A DNA stretch of 8,261 nt from Shewanella sp. (GCA_004195335.1 SDWK01000477.1:1-8261), one strand, 5' to 3'. Positions 1 to 7,117 are shown, counted from the first letter of the stretch. Program-made: numbers and translations. The notes: a model not told the origin generated them from the sequence alone.

Positions 1-79
1 TGTGAAAAGGGGAGAAATGACGACTCTACCAACCCAAGTGATCCCTGGCGGCTGGCAAAGTCGTATGATCAATCAACAA

Positions 80-1144
80 CTAAGCAATGGACTCACTCAC
101 ACCATGCCACTGAAAATGATTATTTTGCTTTTTACTGACGATGCCTTCATCAAATAAACGGCTAAATATCTTATCCACATCATCTGTCGAGATATTGAGG
201 TATTTACTGACCGCGCGCTTACTGCAATTAACCCGATTAGCGCTCAAGGCATCGATAGCCATTTCATAGGCGCTCTTTGAAATAACTGGCGCAGCAGTGA
301 CGTCTTCAACTTCACTGGCATAGTGCATCGAACTGGCTTGATGTGGTTTGAAATGACTAAGCAGATCCGGGGCCTTTAGCTCCTGAATAGAGAAGCCATC
401 TATGGTGATCGGGTTAGTGTGGCGGAACTGGTATCTGAAGCGATTTTCTTCACCGATAAGTCCGACGAAGAATGCAGCAAAAAAATCGAGCAGTACTGAA
501 AGGAAAACCACTAATCCTAACTGGGCCGTCTGAGTCGATACATTCAAGGCGTTGGCTAGGCTATCGATCAATCCAATCACAGAACCCTGGCTTGTCAGGG
601 GCAAGCTATCTCGCTCCTGTGCAAGGCGCTGTTGTTCGCTCCGAAGTTTATCGTTCTCTTTTTGGATACGCTTGACCCCTGTCGCAATAAGCTCCATCTC
701 GATATATTTCTCGGCGGCGACATTATTCAGCTCGATCTGCTTCTCTATCGACTCGATCTGCATAGTGTAAGTATTCACTTTACTCTGATGCACATTCACA
801 TGTTCCTGAGCCTTGTTGGTCGCACTATTTATCCCGCCCACCGAACCACCGATCGAGATAGCAGCGAGTACTGCATAGAAGACTAAGGCAAGAAACATCC
901 CACTATAATTACGCCGTGCCTGGCGTTCGCCAACTTCATACCAAGCGAAGAATTTACCCAGCTCAAAAATCACCGCAAGTGAGCCAAACATCACCTGCAT
1001 GAAGGGATCGTCATCGATGGATAAAAATAACAACAAGGAGAACACGATCGAAGCGAGGATGGATGCCCCCGTAAAGCTATAAACGCTCCACATGGCAAAA
1101 TTCCCTTTCGGGTATCTAACGGCTGGGTTTTCGGTGTAAAACAT
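80..1144 (-). CDS. Membrane protein with coiled coil and winged-helix-like C-terminus, function unknown
   Basis: I do not recognise a named family. The 354-residue product has three hydrophobic helices at about 19-42, 47-66 and 81-103, a charged heptad-like coiled coil at about 112-180, and a fourth helix at about 207-230. A soluble tail follows. Residues about 290-345 look like a winged-helix DNA-binding fold: a helix (AYEMAIDAL), a helix-turn-helix-like stretch (SKRAVSKYLNIS then DDVDKIFSRLFDEG), and a wing-like IVSKKQNNHFQW. This resembles the pattern of the FtsK gamma domain, but that is inference from pattern only. With four helices the N-terminus and tail would share a side, presumably the cytoplasm, leaving the coiled coil there or in the periplasm depending on helix 3. 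The ATG at 1144 has only a weak upstream GAAG. It is separated from the transporter operon by about 300 bases and a hairpin, so it is probably its own unit. I am confident it is a gene, not of its role. Confidence 0.85.
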   Translation of the reverse strand: MFYTENPAVRYPKGNFAMWSVYSFTGASILASIVFSLLLFLSIDDDPFMQVMFGSLAVIFELGKFFAWYEVGERQARRNYSGMFLALVFYAVLAAISIGGSVGGINSATNKAQEHVNVHQSKVNTYTMQIESIEKQIELNNVAAEKYIEMELIATGVKRIQKENDKLRSEQQRLAQERDSLPLTSQGSVIGLIDSLANALNVSTQTAQLGLVVFLSVLLDFFAAFFVGLIGEENRFRYQFRHTNPITIDGFSIQELKAPDLLSHFKPHQASSMHYASEVEDVTAAPVISKSAYEMAIDALSANRVNCSKRAVSKYLNISTDDVDKIFSRLFDEGIVSKKQNNHFQWHGVSESIA

Positions 1145-1223
1145 AACGGACTTCTATATCGGTGAGCGACGTGCTCAAAACCTGTCAACGGGATCGCCAG
1201 GCAAAAATGGTGCATAAGGATAT

Positions 1224-1251
1224 ATCATAAAGTCTGGGATGCCCTTATAAA
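1224..1251 (-). promoter_or_regulatory. Weak candidate promoter for the 80-1144 gene
   Basis: Read on the minus strand, TTTATA (1246-1251) and TATGAT (1224-1229) are separated by 16 bases. The -10 matches the sigma-70 consensus at five of six positions; the -35 is poor. It would place transcription about 75 bases before the ATG at 1144. The rest of 1145-1397 holds no open frame or other element I can support. Confidence 0.25.
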
Positions 1252-1397
1252 ACATAGACAACCGCGCTCTTCTGCTGGAATTTCACACGTCAATTGTGTA
1301 TGTGTTTAAAAGATGTTCAGGCTCTGCTTATTAAGCGTTCACTCATAAGTTAGACTAAGATCGTGTCTTGATGATCTGTGGGGAAAACGGGCCGATT

Positions 1398-1436
1398 GGT
1401 TAACCTGCCCATTGATATCCAATGGGCAGGTTAACC
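1398..1436 (-). terminator. Perfect 17-bp hairpin after the transporter operon
   Basis: Arms 1398-1414 and 1420-1436 are exact reverse complements around the five-base loop ATATC. The arms are about 53% GC. On the minus strand the hairpin begins six bases after the permease stop codon (1443-1445), the usual place for an operon terminator. No run of T follows on either strand: the minus strand continues AATCGGCCCGTTTT. Classical intrinsic termination is therefore uncertain. It may instead stabilise the mRNA 3' end, act with Rho, or be a protein-binding palindrome, since each arm begins with the self-complementary octamer GGTTAACC. Confidence 0.6.
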
Positions 1437-1442
1437 GTTATA

Positions 1443-2699
1443 TTAATCTCGTTGCAGCGCTACAATCGGATCTAACTTCGCGGCTTTCTTGGCAGGATAT
1501 AGCCCAAAGCCCACTCCGATTGTCATACAGACACCGAGCGCAAGAATGATGGCAAACGGTGACCAGGCCACCGGCCAACCAGCAGCGGCCGATATCACCA
1601 CCGCAAGCAGTAAGCCGACACCAATACCAATTACCCCGCCAGTGGCCGAGATGGCAATGCTCTCGATTAAGAACTGACGGGCAATATCTTTACGCCTCGC
1701 GCCGAGCGCCCGCAATAAGCCTATCTCTCCCGTGCGCTCCATGATGGTGGCTAACATAATATTCATGATCCCTATGCCCCCCACCAGCAAAGAGATCCCG
1801 GCAACACACGCCATAACGATATTGAAGATCTGCTGCGTCTTTTGATGCTGTGCCAGAAGATCCGCCGGCACCACGATGTCATAATCTTTTTCACCGCCGT
1901 GGCGACGATTAATCAGGTGACGCAGACTCTTGGCCGCCAGTGATGGATCGACATTTTCAGTAATTGAAACCTTAAACGAGTCCAATTCATCTACGAGAGA
2001 CTTAAAGTTCATCTTCTTTAACGCCGTCGCCAACGGAATAAAGACCTCATTCCGTTCACCGCCCAACTTAACGCCCTGTATCTTTGACTTACCACTCTGG
2101 GCGTCGGTTAACACACCAACCACAGTAAACCACTGATGATTTATCTTGATCACGCTGCCTATGGCTTGTCCCTGAGGAAACAGGCTTCTCGCCGCTTCCG
2201 GGCCCAGCACCGCAACCTGACGATAGTGACGTTCGTCGAACTCATCAAAGACTTTTCCCCCACTGAGTTTTAATGCGCTAAGCGAGAAATAACTCGGGGT
2301 CACGCCTTTAACTTGTGCATCACTGCGACCCTCGAGACTAAACAGACTGAACGTTTTAACCTGTTTCTCTGCGCTCCAGTTTTCAACAAATGGCAATGTA
2401 TCCTTAGCGCTTTGAACGTCTCTGAGACTAAGACCAATGCTGTGTTCACGAATCGACTTGAGCGCCTCTCCATCGGCAGGTCTGGCGTTAACAACCAGAT
2501 TCCTGACTCCCATGGATTCGATCATCTTAAGCGCTTCACGCTCGGCTCCCTCGCCCACACTCAGCATGGCAATCACCGCGCCGACACCGAAAATCATTCC
2601 CAGCAGGGTTAATGCGGTGCGAAGTTTATGATGGCGCATCTCATCGAAGGCTTGCTTAATGCCCTCGATATACACAAGGCTTTCGTTCAAGAGACTCAT
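1443..2699 (-). CDS. MacB/FtsX-type ABC transporter permease subunit
   Basis: This is the inner-membrane subunit of a MacB-type exporter, 418 residues. Such permeases do not thread cargo through the membrane; they transmit ATPase motion to the periplasm and drive export through an adaptor and outer-membrane channel. The first membrane helix is at about 28-50, followed by a large periplasmic domain (about 51-290, MacB_PCD type). An FtsX domain follows with helices at about 291-318, 348-375 and 380-400. The segment GGIGIMNIMLATIMERTGEI (308-327) and the following LLRALGARRKDI form the hallmark coupling region, and the C-terminal YPAKKAAKLDPIVALQRD is also typical. There is no fused ATPase, unlike E. 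coli MacB; the ATPase is the separate 6175-6861 gene. Its ATG overlaps the preceding stop as ATGA and has a strong AAGGAG site. It is the last gene of the operon. Cargo is unknown. Confidence 0.93.
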   Translation of the reverse strand: MSLLNESLVYIEGIKQAFDEMRHHKLRTALTLLGMIFGVGAVIAMLSVGEGAEREALKMIESMGVRNLVVNARPADGEALKSIREHSIGLSLRDVQSAKDTLPFVENWSAEKQVKTFSLFSLEGRSDAQVKGVTPSYFSLSALKLSGGKVFDEFDERHYRQVAVLGPEAARSLFPQGQAIGSVIKINHQWFTVVGVLTDAQSGKSKIQGVKLGGERNEVFIPLATALKKMNFKSLVDELDSFKVSITENVDPSLAAKSLRHLINRRHGGEKDYDIVVPADLLAQHQKTQQIFNIVMACVAGISLLVGGIGIMNIMLATIMERTGEIGLLRALGARRKDIARQFLIESIAISATGGVIGIGVGLLLAVVISAAAGWPVAWSPFAIILALGVCMTIGVGFGLYPAKKAAKLDPIVALQRD

Positions 2700-3958
2700 A
2701 CCCGACTCCTTTTCGGCGGCGTTGTCAGGGCGATAACATCTCCAGAGACTAATCCCTCTGTGATAACGGTGCGATTTAAGCTGCGATTCCCAGGAGTCAC
2801 CTGCTGTTTGATAAAACCGTTACCTGTTTTCAGGTAGACCCAATATTGTCCCTCTTTTTGAAACAGCGCTTGGTTAGGCACTGTCACGACATCTGTTAGG
2901 TTAAGAGAGTGCACCTGCGCCCGCACTTGCCGACCTGGCTGCATGATATCTACCGAGGTATTGTCCAGTCTGATGGTAAATTGAAAGTAATTAACCGGAC
3001 TGTCTTTCTCTTTTGGCTTGGCCAGAGCGTCGAGTTGAGTCACCTCACCAGAAAATGCTCTGTCCGGATACGCGTCGAGATACACGGTCGCTTTTTTACC
3101 GATAGATAACCCTGCAGCTTCAGACTCCTGAACATAGAGTTTGGCTTGCATCACCGAGGTATCGGGAAGCAGACCGATAGAGAATCCTGACCACATCATG
3201 TCACCGACGACAGGAAAGGCACCATCCCAGCCCACTTGATAGACGAAGAGTCCATCATGGGGAGCTGTGATTTCCATCTGATTGAGATTATTCTCGAAGC
3301 GATTAATTTTTGCCGAGTGACCTTTCTGCTTCAGCTTAATAAGTTCCTGCTCCGCTTGAGCTTGAGAACCATGTTTATCGAGGCCCCAGTCGAAATAGTG
3401 CATCTTGGCAACCAGATAATCTTGATTTCGCATCTGATCAATAATCTCAATCTTAGTGTAGACCCGTTCATCTTCACTAAAATAGCGTTCGGCCAACGCC
3501 TTTTCCTGACCCGTCACTGCCGTTCCGGTGGATAAGGTCTGGCTGATCGTCTTGTCTTTTTCTGTCTGTATCTGACTGTCGAAACCCAGCTTATCGAAAT
3601 CAAATTGCTCCATCTTAAGACGATAACTCTCCCGACTGGGATCCATGCGAGCAACAACATCGCCTGCTTTAACCAGCGTAAAGTTATCCAGGATCCAGGC
3701 TAAAGATTGAGGTCCCCTGAGACCCGAGGGCACCGTCACCGCAGTCGACTGACTTGCCTCTAACTCACCAACGGCGGGGATCTCGACATTAAAGTCGGAG
3801 CGCTGCACATCCATAGTCAGCACTCCATCGGCGGCCTGTTGACTGCAGCCCGACAACCACAAAAGCCCGATTAAGGATAATGCCTTGGATAATTGACTTA
3901 CTGTGACCGGCCGACCGATGTACTCACTGGTTTGTCTCTGTCTGAATAAGGCTATCAT
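2696..3958 (-). CDS. Periplasmic adaptor lipoprotein 3 (HlyD/MacA-type)
   Basis: This 420-residue membrane fusion (adaptor) protein would link the ABC permease to an outer-membrane channel. It has a lipoprotein signal with lipobox L35-S36-G37-C38, preceded by an unusually long N-region of about 22 residues. The first lipoyl half follows (about 54-106), then a predicted helical hairpin (about 107-227), the second lipoyl half (MEITAPHDGLFVYQVGW, 228-244), a beta-barrel domain (about 268-350) and a membrane-proximal domain (VTVPNQALFQKEGQYWVYLK, 358-377, to the end). All canonical adaptor domains are present. It is the most divergent of the three: its first lipoyl half lacks the PEG-containing loop of the other two. 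No alternative start is available downstream, and the ATG overlaps the preceding stop as ATGA behind a full AGGAGGTG. Family is secure; cargo and partner channel are not known. Confidence 0.9.
   Translation of the reverse strand: MIALFRQRQTSEYIGRPVTVSQLSKALSLIGLLWLSGCSQQAADGVLTMDVQRSDFNVEIPAVGELEASQSTAVTVPSGLRGPQSLAWILDNFTLVKAGDVVARMDPSRESYRLKMEQFDFDKLGFDSQIQTEKDKTISQTLSTGTAVTGQEKALAERYFSEDERVYTKIEIIDQMRNQDYLVAKMHYFDWGLDKHGSQAQAEQELIKLKQKGHSAKINRFENNLNQMEITAPHDGLFVYQVGWDGAFPVVGDMMWSGFSIGLLPDTSVMQAKLYVQESEAAGLSIGKKATVYLDAYPDRAFSGEVTQLDALAKPKEKDSPVNYFQFTIRLDNTSVDIMQPGRQVRAQVHSLNLTDVVTVPNQALFQKEGQYWVYLKTGNGFIKQQVTPGNRSLNRTVITEGLVSGDVIALTTPPKRSRV
2706..2711 (-). promoter_or_regulatory. Strong ribosome binding site of the permease gene
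   Basis: AAGGAG on the minus strand, six bases before the ATG at 2699 and inside the end of adaptor 3. It fixes the permease start and shows that translation need not rely only on re-initiation at the ATGA overlap. Confidence 0.75.
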
Positions 3959-5154
3959 GGCAGTAACACCTCCTGACCCACTTCGAGACCTGATGTGATT
4001 GACACCAGTTCCTTGCCAATCGCACCCAACTTAACCCTTTGTTTTGAATCACCAAATAAACCTGGCATTAATACGTAAGCTTGACCTGCATCATAATGCA
4101 CCGCATCGAGCGACAGCAGCAGTTGCTCCTCATTATTGGCGATATCGATCGATATTTTAGCCGTCATCCCCGGACGCATCAGTTCAGTATCCGCACTGTC
4201 TATGCTGGCGACGGCATCGAAAATAACCAAAGGAATATCCTGGTTTTTATTACGAAAAACGGCGCCTAACTCCATAATTTTACCCGTGAAAACACGTTCA
4301 GGATTAGCATCTAGGCGGATCTTTAACGTCTGTCCCAACTTAACCCTTCTTGCCTCCACTTCAGGAATGGTCATATTCACTTGCATATTATTGAGGTCGG
4401 GAATGCTCAAGACCGCATCACCCATAAATACTGACTGACCCTCTTTGATCTTATTACCTTGAGAATCATTACCATACACCACCATTCCAGATCTTGGAGC
4501 GATGAGGGTCAATGAAGCTATGCCTCGTTTTAGCGCATCGACCTCAGAGGCAAATTTTTGCTGGTCTCCCATCAACATAGCCTCTCTCTGCCTGGCGCTC
4601 TGGGCTTCGAGATCCAACTTTTGCTCTGTCAGAATGACTCTGTCCTTCGCGATCTCTGCATCTTTTTCATATTTCACTTTATCGATGGCGGCGACTGTGA
4701 CATCAGAGAGCTTGAATTTTCTCTGCGCCTTCTCAAAATTCATCTTTGCTTCCGCCAATTCGAGCCGTAGCTCCTCGAGCCTTTTGGCATTTCGTAACTT
4801 AGAGGTTTCAATATCCTGAGTCGTTGCCTCAAGCTTGGCTGTTTTGACCGAGAGGCGTTGAGTCTGCTCCGATGTGTCCAGTTGAGCCACCATGTCGCCT
4901 TGATTAACCTCTGAACCTTCCGGTGCCAACTGTTTAACCTGGTATTGCCACACCCGACGTAATGATGGTGGCATCATGGAGATGGTATCGGCTGAAACCA
5001 GCTCTCCCGTCACATCGATACTTTGGCTCAAAATGCCTCGCTCCACACTGGTCACGGCAGCGCCGCCGCAGCCTGTCAACAATAATAAGCTGACTGTAGG
5101 GAGGAGAAACGCCAGTTGGGCATAACGTTTGTTACCTATTTTAGAAAACATCAT
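3955..5154 (-). CDS. Periplasmic adaptor lipoprotein 2 (HlyD/MacA-type)
   Basis: This 399-residue adaptor has a lipoprotein signal peptide with lipobox L26-T27-G28-C29. The residue after Cys is Gly, so there is no inner-membrane-retention Asp. The first lipoyl half (about 37-93) carries W69-x-Y71-Q72 and P78-E79-G80. A long heptad-rich coiled-coil hairpin covers about 95-215. The second lipoyl half (LTLIAPRSGMVVYG, 215-228) precedes a beta-barrel domain (about 256-338) and a membrane-proximal domain (about 344-399, ending in GLEVGQEVLLP). At the hairpin tip, R145 and L149 match the R and L of the TolC-contacting RLS motif known in AcrA/MacA, but the Ser position is A156. It overlaps both neighbours by 4 bases (ATGA). 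The ATG at 5154 is preceded by GGGG five bases away, a weaker site than those of the two genes that follow. It is complete and probably acts in the periplasm with adaptors 1 and 3. Confidence 0.92.
   Translation of the reverse strand: MMFSKIGNKRYAQLAFLLPTVSLLLLTGCGGAAVTSVERGILSQSIDVTGELVSADTISMMPPSLRRVWQYQVKQLAPEGSEVNQGDMVAQLDTSEQTQRLSVKTAKLEATTQDIETSKLRNAKRLEELRLELAEAKMNFEKAQRKFKLSDVTVAAIDKVKYEKDAEIAKDRVILTEQKLDLEAQSARQREAMLMGDQQKFASEVDALKRGIASLTLIAPRSGMVVYGNDSQGNKIKEGQSVFMGDAVLSIPDLNNMQVNMTIPEVEARRVKLGQTLKIRLDANPERVFTGKIMELGAVFRNKNQDIPLVIFDAVASIDSADTELMRPGMTAKISIDIANNEEQLLLSLDAVHYDAGQAYVLMPGLFGDSKQRVKLGAIGKELVSITSGLEVGQEVLLP
3967..3974 (-). promoter_or_regulatory. Full-consensus ribosome binding site of adaptor 3
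   Basis: AGGAGGTG on the minus strand, an eight-base perfect complement to the 16S rRNA 3' end, eight bases before the ATG at 3958. It lies inside the last codons of adaptor 2, fixes the adaptor 3 start despite that protein's long N-region, and predicts strong independent translation. Confidence 0.8.
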
Positions 5155-6185
5155 ATCTGCCCCGCTGCGGTGACTAATACGCTCATTCCGGGAATGATTT
5201 TGACTCTCTCATCTGGCTCAAAACTGATCTCCACCTTAAACCAGTTACTATTCCCCCAAGCGACCTGTTTCTGAGCCTGACGGCCTATCTGTTTAATATC
5301 ACCGCTAAAACTGATATCAGATTGCGAATCTAATCGTAAGGCCACCGAGTTTCCAATCGCTATTTTGTCGACATCAACTTCATTCACCCACGCCACAACC
5401 TCTAACTCTTCCATGGCGGGCAAGCTCGCTATCAGCCTGCCTATCTGCACCGTATCCCCCACCGCATACTTCTTCTGCGACCAGGGGTCGCTACTATAAA
5501 GCAACGGCCCTTTTATATCGGCTTTGAGCGCCAACTGCTCCAAACCATTTAAGGCTTGCTTCAACTCGAGATTTGCACGGCTTTTATCGATAGCCAACTG
5601 AGCATTACTCGCCATCTGTTTATCTAACACCTCTTTAAGAGATTGCTTAGCCTTAGATAACTCACTTTTAGCCTTCATTAAATTAAACTGGTTTTCCGCA
5701 TAATCTTTGGCGGCGATATAATCGGCGGGAACATCGGCATCTAGCTGACTTTTCTCAAGATCCGTGGCTTTCTGTTTAAGATCAAACTTAGCCTGCAGCA
5801 CGCTCGAGGTCAGGTCGATTGACAGACTCTGTTCTTGAGCCGTCACCCGTAGCAAACTGGCCTCTAATTGCTCAATTTGATTGGCGAGCTGACTCTTATC
5901 AAAAATGACCACAGTATCACCCGGCATCGCTATCGTGCCTTCGGGCAACATCCATTGAATTTGATAGCGCCAGGCATCACCCGCCTTTGGCACCATGAAG
6001 GACTGTGATTTCACCGATGAGATCTTACCGGTCAATAATAAGAGTTCAGGCATCGATTGTTGGTTTGAGTCCTCAATGGTCGCTTCACTCGCCATTCCCT
6101 TCGGGACAAAAGGCAACAAAAGCACCGCTAGCAACAAAGGTTGCGCCCAGTTAAGTGACACCAGAGAATAACGACTAAGCGGCAT
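5151..6185 (-). CDS. Periplasmic adaptor protein 1 (HlyD-type), short form
   Basis: I chose the ATG at 6185 (344 residues), behind GAGGTG. A GTG six bases upstream at 6191 is the alternative and also has a GAGG upstream, giving 346 residues. The N-terminus is a Sec signal or anchor (hydrophobic about 16-28, then PKGMASEA, possible cleavage after MAS) with no lipobox cysteine, unlike adaptors 2 and 3. The first lipoyl half (about 51-96) has W72-x-Y74-Q75, P81-E82-G83, G89-D90 and D96. A helical hairpin follows (about 98-218), then the second lipoyl half ([19 protein letters not shown], about 220-238, to about 258) and a beta-barrel domain (about 261-342, with [11 protein letters not shown] near the end). 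The protein stops there, with no membrane-proximal domain of the kind seen in adaptors 2 and 3. It overlaps the ATPase gene by 11 bases and adaptor 2 by 4. It is an adaptor by fold; its separate role is inference. Confidence 0.88.
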   Translation of the reverse strand: MPLSRYSLVSLNWAQPLLLAVLLLPFVPKGMASEATIEDSNQQSMPELLLLTGKISSVKSQSFMVPKAGDAWRYQIQWMLPEGTIAMPGDTVVIFDKSQLANQIEQLEASLLRVTAQEQSLSIDLTSSVLQAKFDLKQKATDLEKSQLDADVPADYIAAKDYAENQFNLMKAKSELSKAKQSLKEVLDKQMASNAQLAIDKSRANLELKQALNGLEQLALKADIKGPLLYSSDPWSQKKYAVGDTVQIGRLIASLPAMEELEVVAWVNEVDVDKIAIGNSVALRLDSQSDISFSGDIKQIGRQAQKQVAWGNSNWFKVEISFEPDERVKIIPGMSVLVTAAGQI

Positions 6186-6861
6186 ATTCACCTCGTTCCT
6201 CTATCTCAACAATAAGACCATCTCGCATACGGATCACCCTTTGCGCATAGGCTGCCACTTCCTCTTCATGAGTCACGACGATAATGGTCTGACCCGCTTT
6301 ATGCAGCTCGGTAAACAGCGCCATAATCTCAACCGATGTCTTGCTGTCTAGTGCCCCGGTCGGTTCATCCGCGAGTAGTATTGCGGGGCGATTAACTAAT
6401 GAGCGCGCAATGGCGACGCGCTGCCTTTGGCCACCCGATAGCTGGTTAGGACGGTGATCTTGCCTGCTCCCCAGTCCTACCCGCATTAACAATTCACTGC
6501 CATAGGTAATATCATTATTTGGAGGCTTGGAAAAACGTAGCGGTAACAAGACATTTTGTAGCGCGGTCATTCGGGGTAGCAGATGGAAACTTTGAAAGAC
6601 GAAGCCTATCTCCTTATTACGCACAGCCGATAAGGCATCATCGTCTAAGCTCGCGACCTCTTGTTGATTAAGCTGATAACTCCCTTCAGTGGGTTTATCT
6701 AAGCACCCGATAATATTCATCAGTGTCGACTTACCCGAGCCAGAGGGCCCCATGATCGCGACAAACTCATTTTTCTTGATGGTAAAATCGACCCCTCTGA
6801 GGGCGAAGACAGAGGTGTCCCCCATCTGATACTCTTTCTTTAATCCGCTCACTTTTATCAT
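6175..6861 (-). CDS. ABC transporter ATPase, MacB/LolD-type
   Basis: This 228-residue stand-alone nucleotide-binding subunit hydrolyses ATP in the cytoplasm to power the permease at 1443-2699. All motifs are intact: Walker [10 protein letters not shown] (38-46), Q-loop Q90 in FVFQ, signature LSGGQ (141-145), Walker B ILLADEP (161-167) with catalytic E166, D-loop GALD (169-172), and switch H198. The segment [20 protein letters not shown] and the phrase ADEPTGALD are characteristic of the MacB/LolD group that serves FtsX-type permeases. It is the first gene of the operon, and its last 11 bases overlap adaptor 1. The ATG at 6861 has only a modest purine-rich upstream stretch (GAGAGTGAAAG). A TAGAAT that could be a -10 box lies at 6890-6895, without a convincing -35. 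In E. coli MacB this domain is fused to the permease; here it is separate, as in YknY or LolD. Confidence 0.96.
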   Translation of the reverse strand: MIKVSGLKKEYQMGDTSVFALRGVDFTIKKNEFVAIMGPSGSGKSTLMNIIGCLDKPTEGSYQLNQQEVASLDDDALSAVRNKEIGFVFQSFHLLPRMTALQNVLLPLRFSKPPNNDITYGSELLMRVGLGSRQDHRPNQLSGGQRQRVAIARSLVNRPAILLADEPTGALDSKTSVEIMALFTELHKAGQTIIVVTHEEEVAAYAQRVIRMRDGLIVEIEERGEYAA

Positions 6862-7053
6862 AAGAATCTTTCACTCTCGTACATACTGAATTCTACAAAA
6901 AAATGGAAAACAACTCATCACTTTGCGGCTCAGTGTTAGCGCCTGCAAAATTGAATACCAGCCCGACCTGATTTCGACCTATGACAGCTATCGGAGTTCA
7001 GGGCAAAGTGAAAAAATCATCGTTTTTTGCGAGTCAATTTAACGCGATATATA

Positions 7054-7117
7054 ATACCAATCGGTATAAAGATGTGCTGAAACTCTGAGTAGATCACTTT
7101 CTTATACCGATTGGTAT
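7054..7117. repeat. Inverted pair of 16-bp sites, possible operator or small mobile hairpin
   Basis: ATACCAATCGGTATAA at 7054-7069 is the exact reverse complement of TTATACCGATTGGTAT at 7102-7117, 32 bases apart. Each copy is itself a near-palindrome (ATACC, four bases, GGTAT), the shape of a TetR-family dimer operator. The pair can also fold into one long hairpin, with pairing continuing imperfectly inward to GTG/CAC. Two readings compete: two operators for a repressor acting on the transporter operon, whose ATG is about 190-255 bases away, or the ends of a small repeated element (MITE- or REP-like). No repressor gene lies in the window. Confidence 0.65.

Noticed and set aside
1..79. Possible part of a further gene at the low edge
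   Set aside because: No stable frame, start or hairpin could be supported in these 79 bases.
17..157. Plus-strand 46-codon frame beginning ATGACGACT after GGGGAGAA
   Set aside because: The purine run is too close to the ATG for a good ribosome binding site, the product has no domain or signal character, and most of it runs antisense through the end of the 80-1144 gene.
472..886. Overlapping plus-strand open frames inside the 80-1144 gene
   Set aside because: Antisense shadows in several frames at once; the minus-strand product has coherent helices and a coiled coil.
1283..1300. CRP-like dyad (TCACACGTCAATTGTGTA)
   Set aside because: The half-sites do not fit TGTGA-N6-TCACA in order or spacing, so it is not a credible CRP site.
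4136..4819. Plus-strand open frames of about 100 codons inside adaptor 2
   Set aside because: They are antisense shadows of a gene with clear domains, and lack ribosome binding sites and recognisable protein character.
7011..7028. A6 and T6 runs facing each other, as a terminator
   Set aside because: Six A/T pairs alone are too weak, and there is no GC-rich stem.
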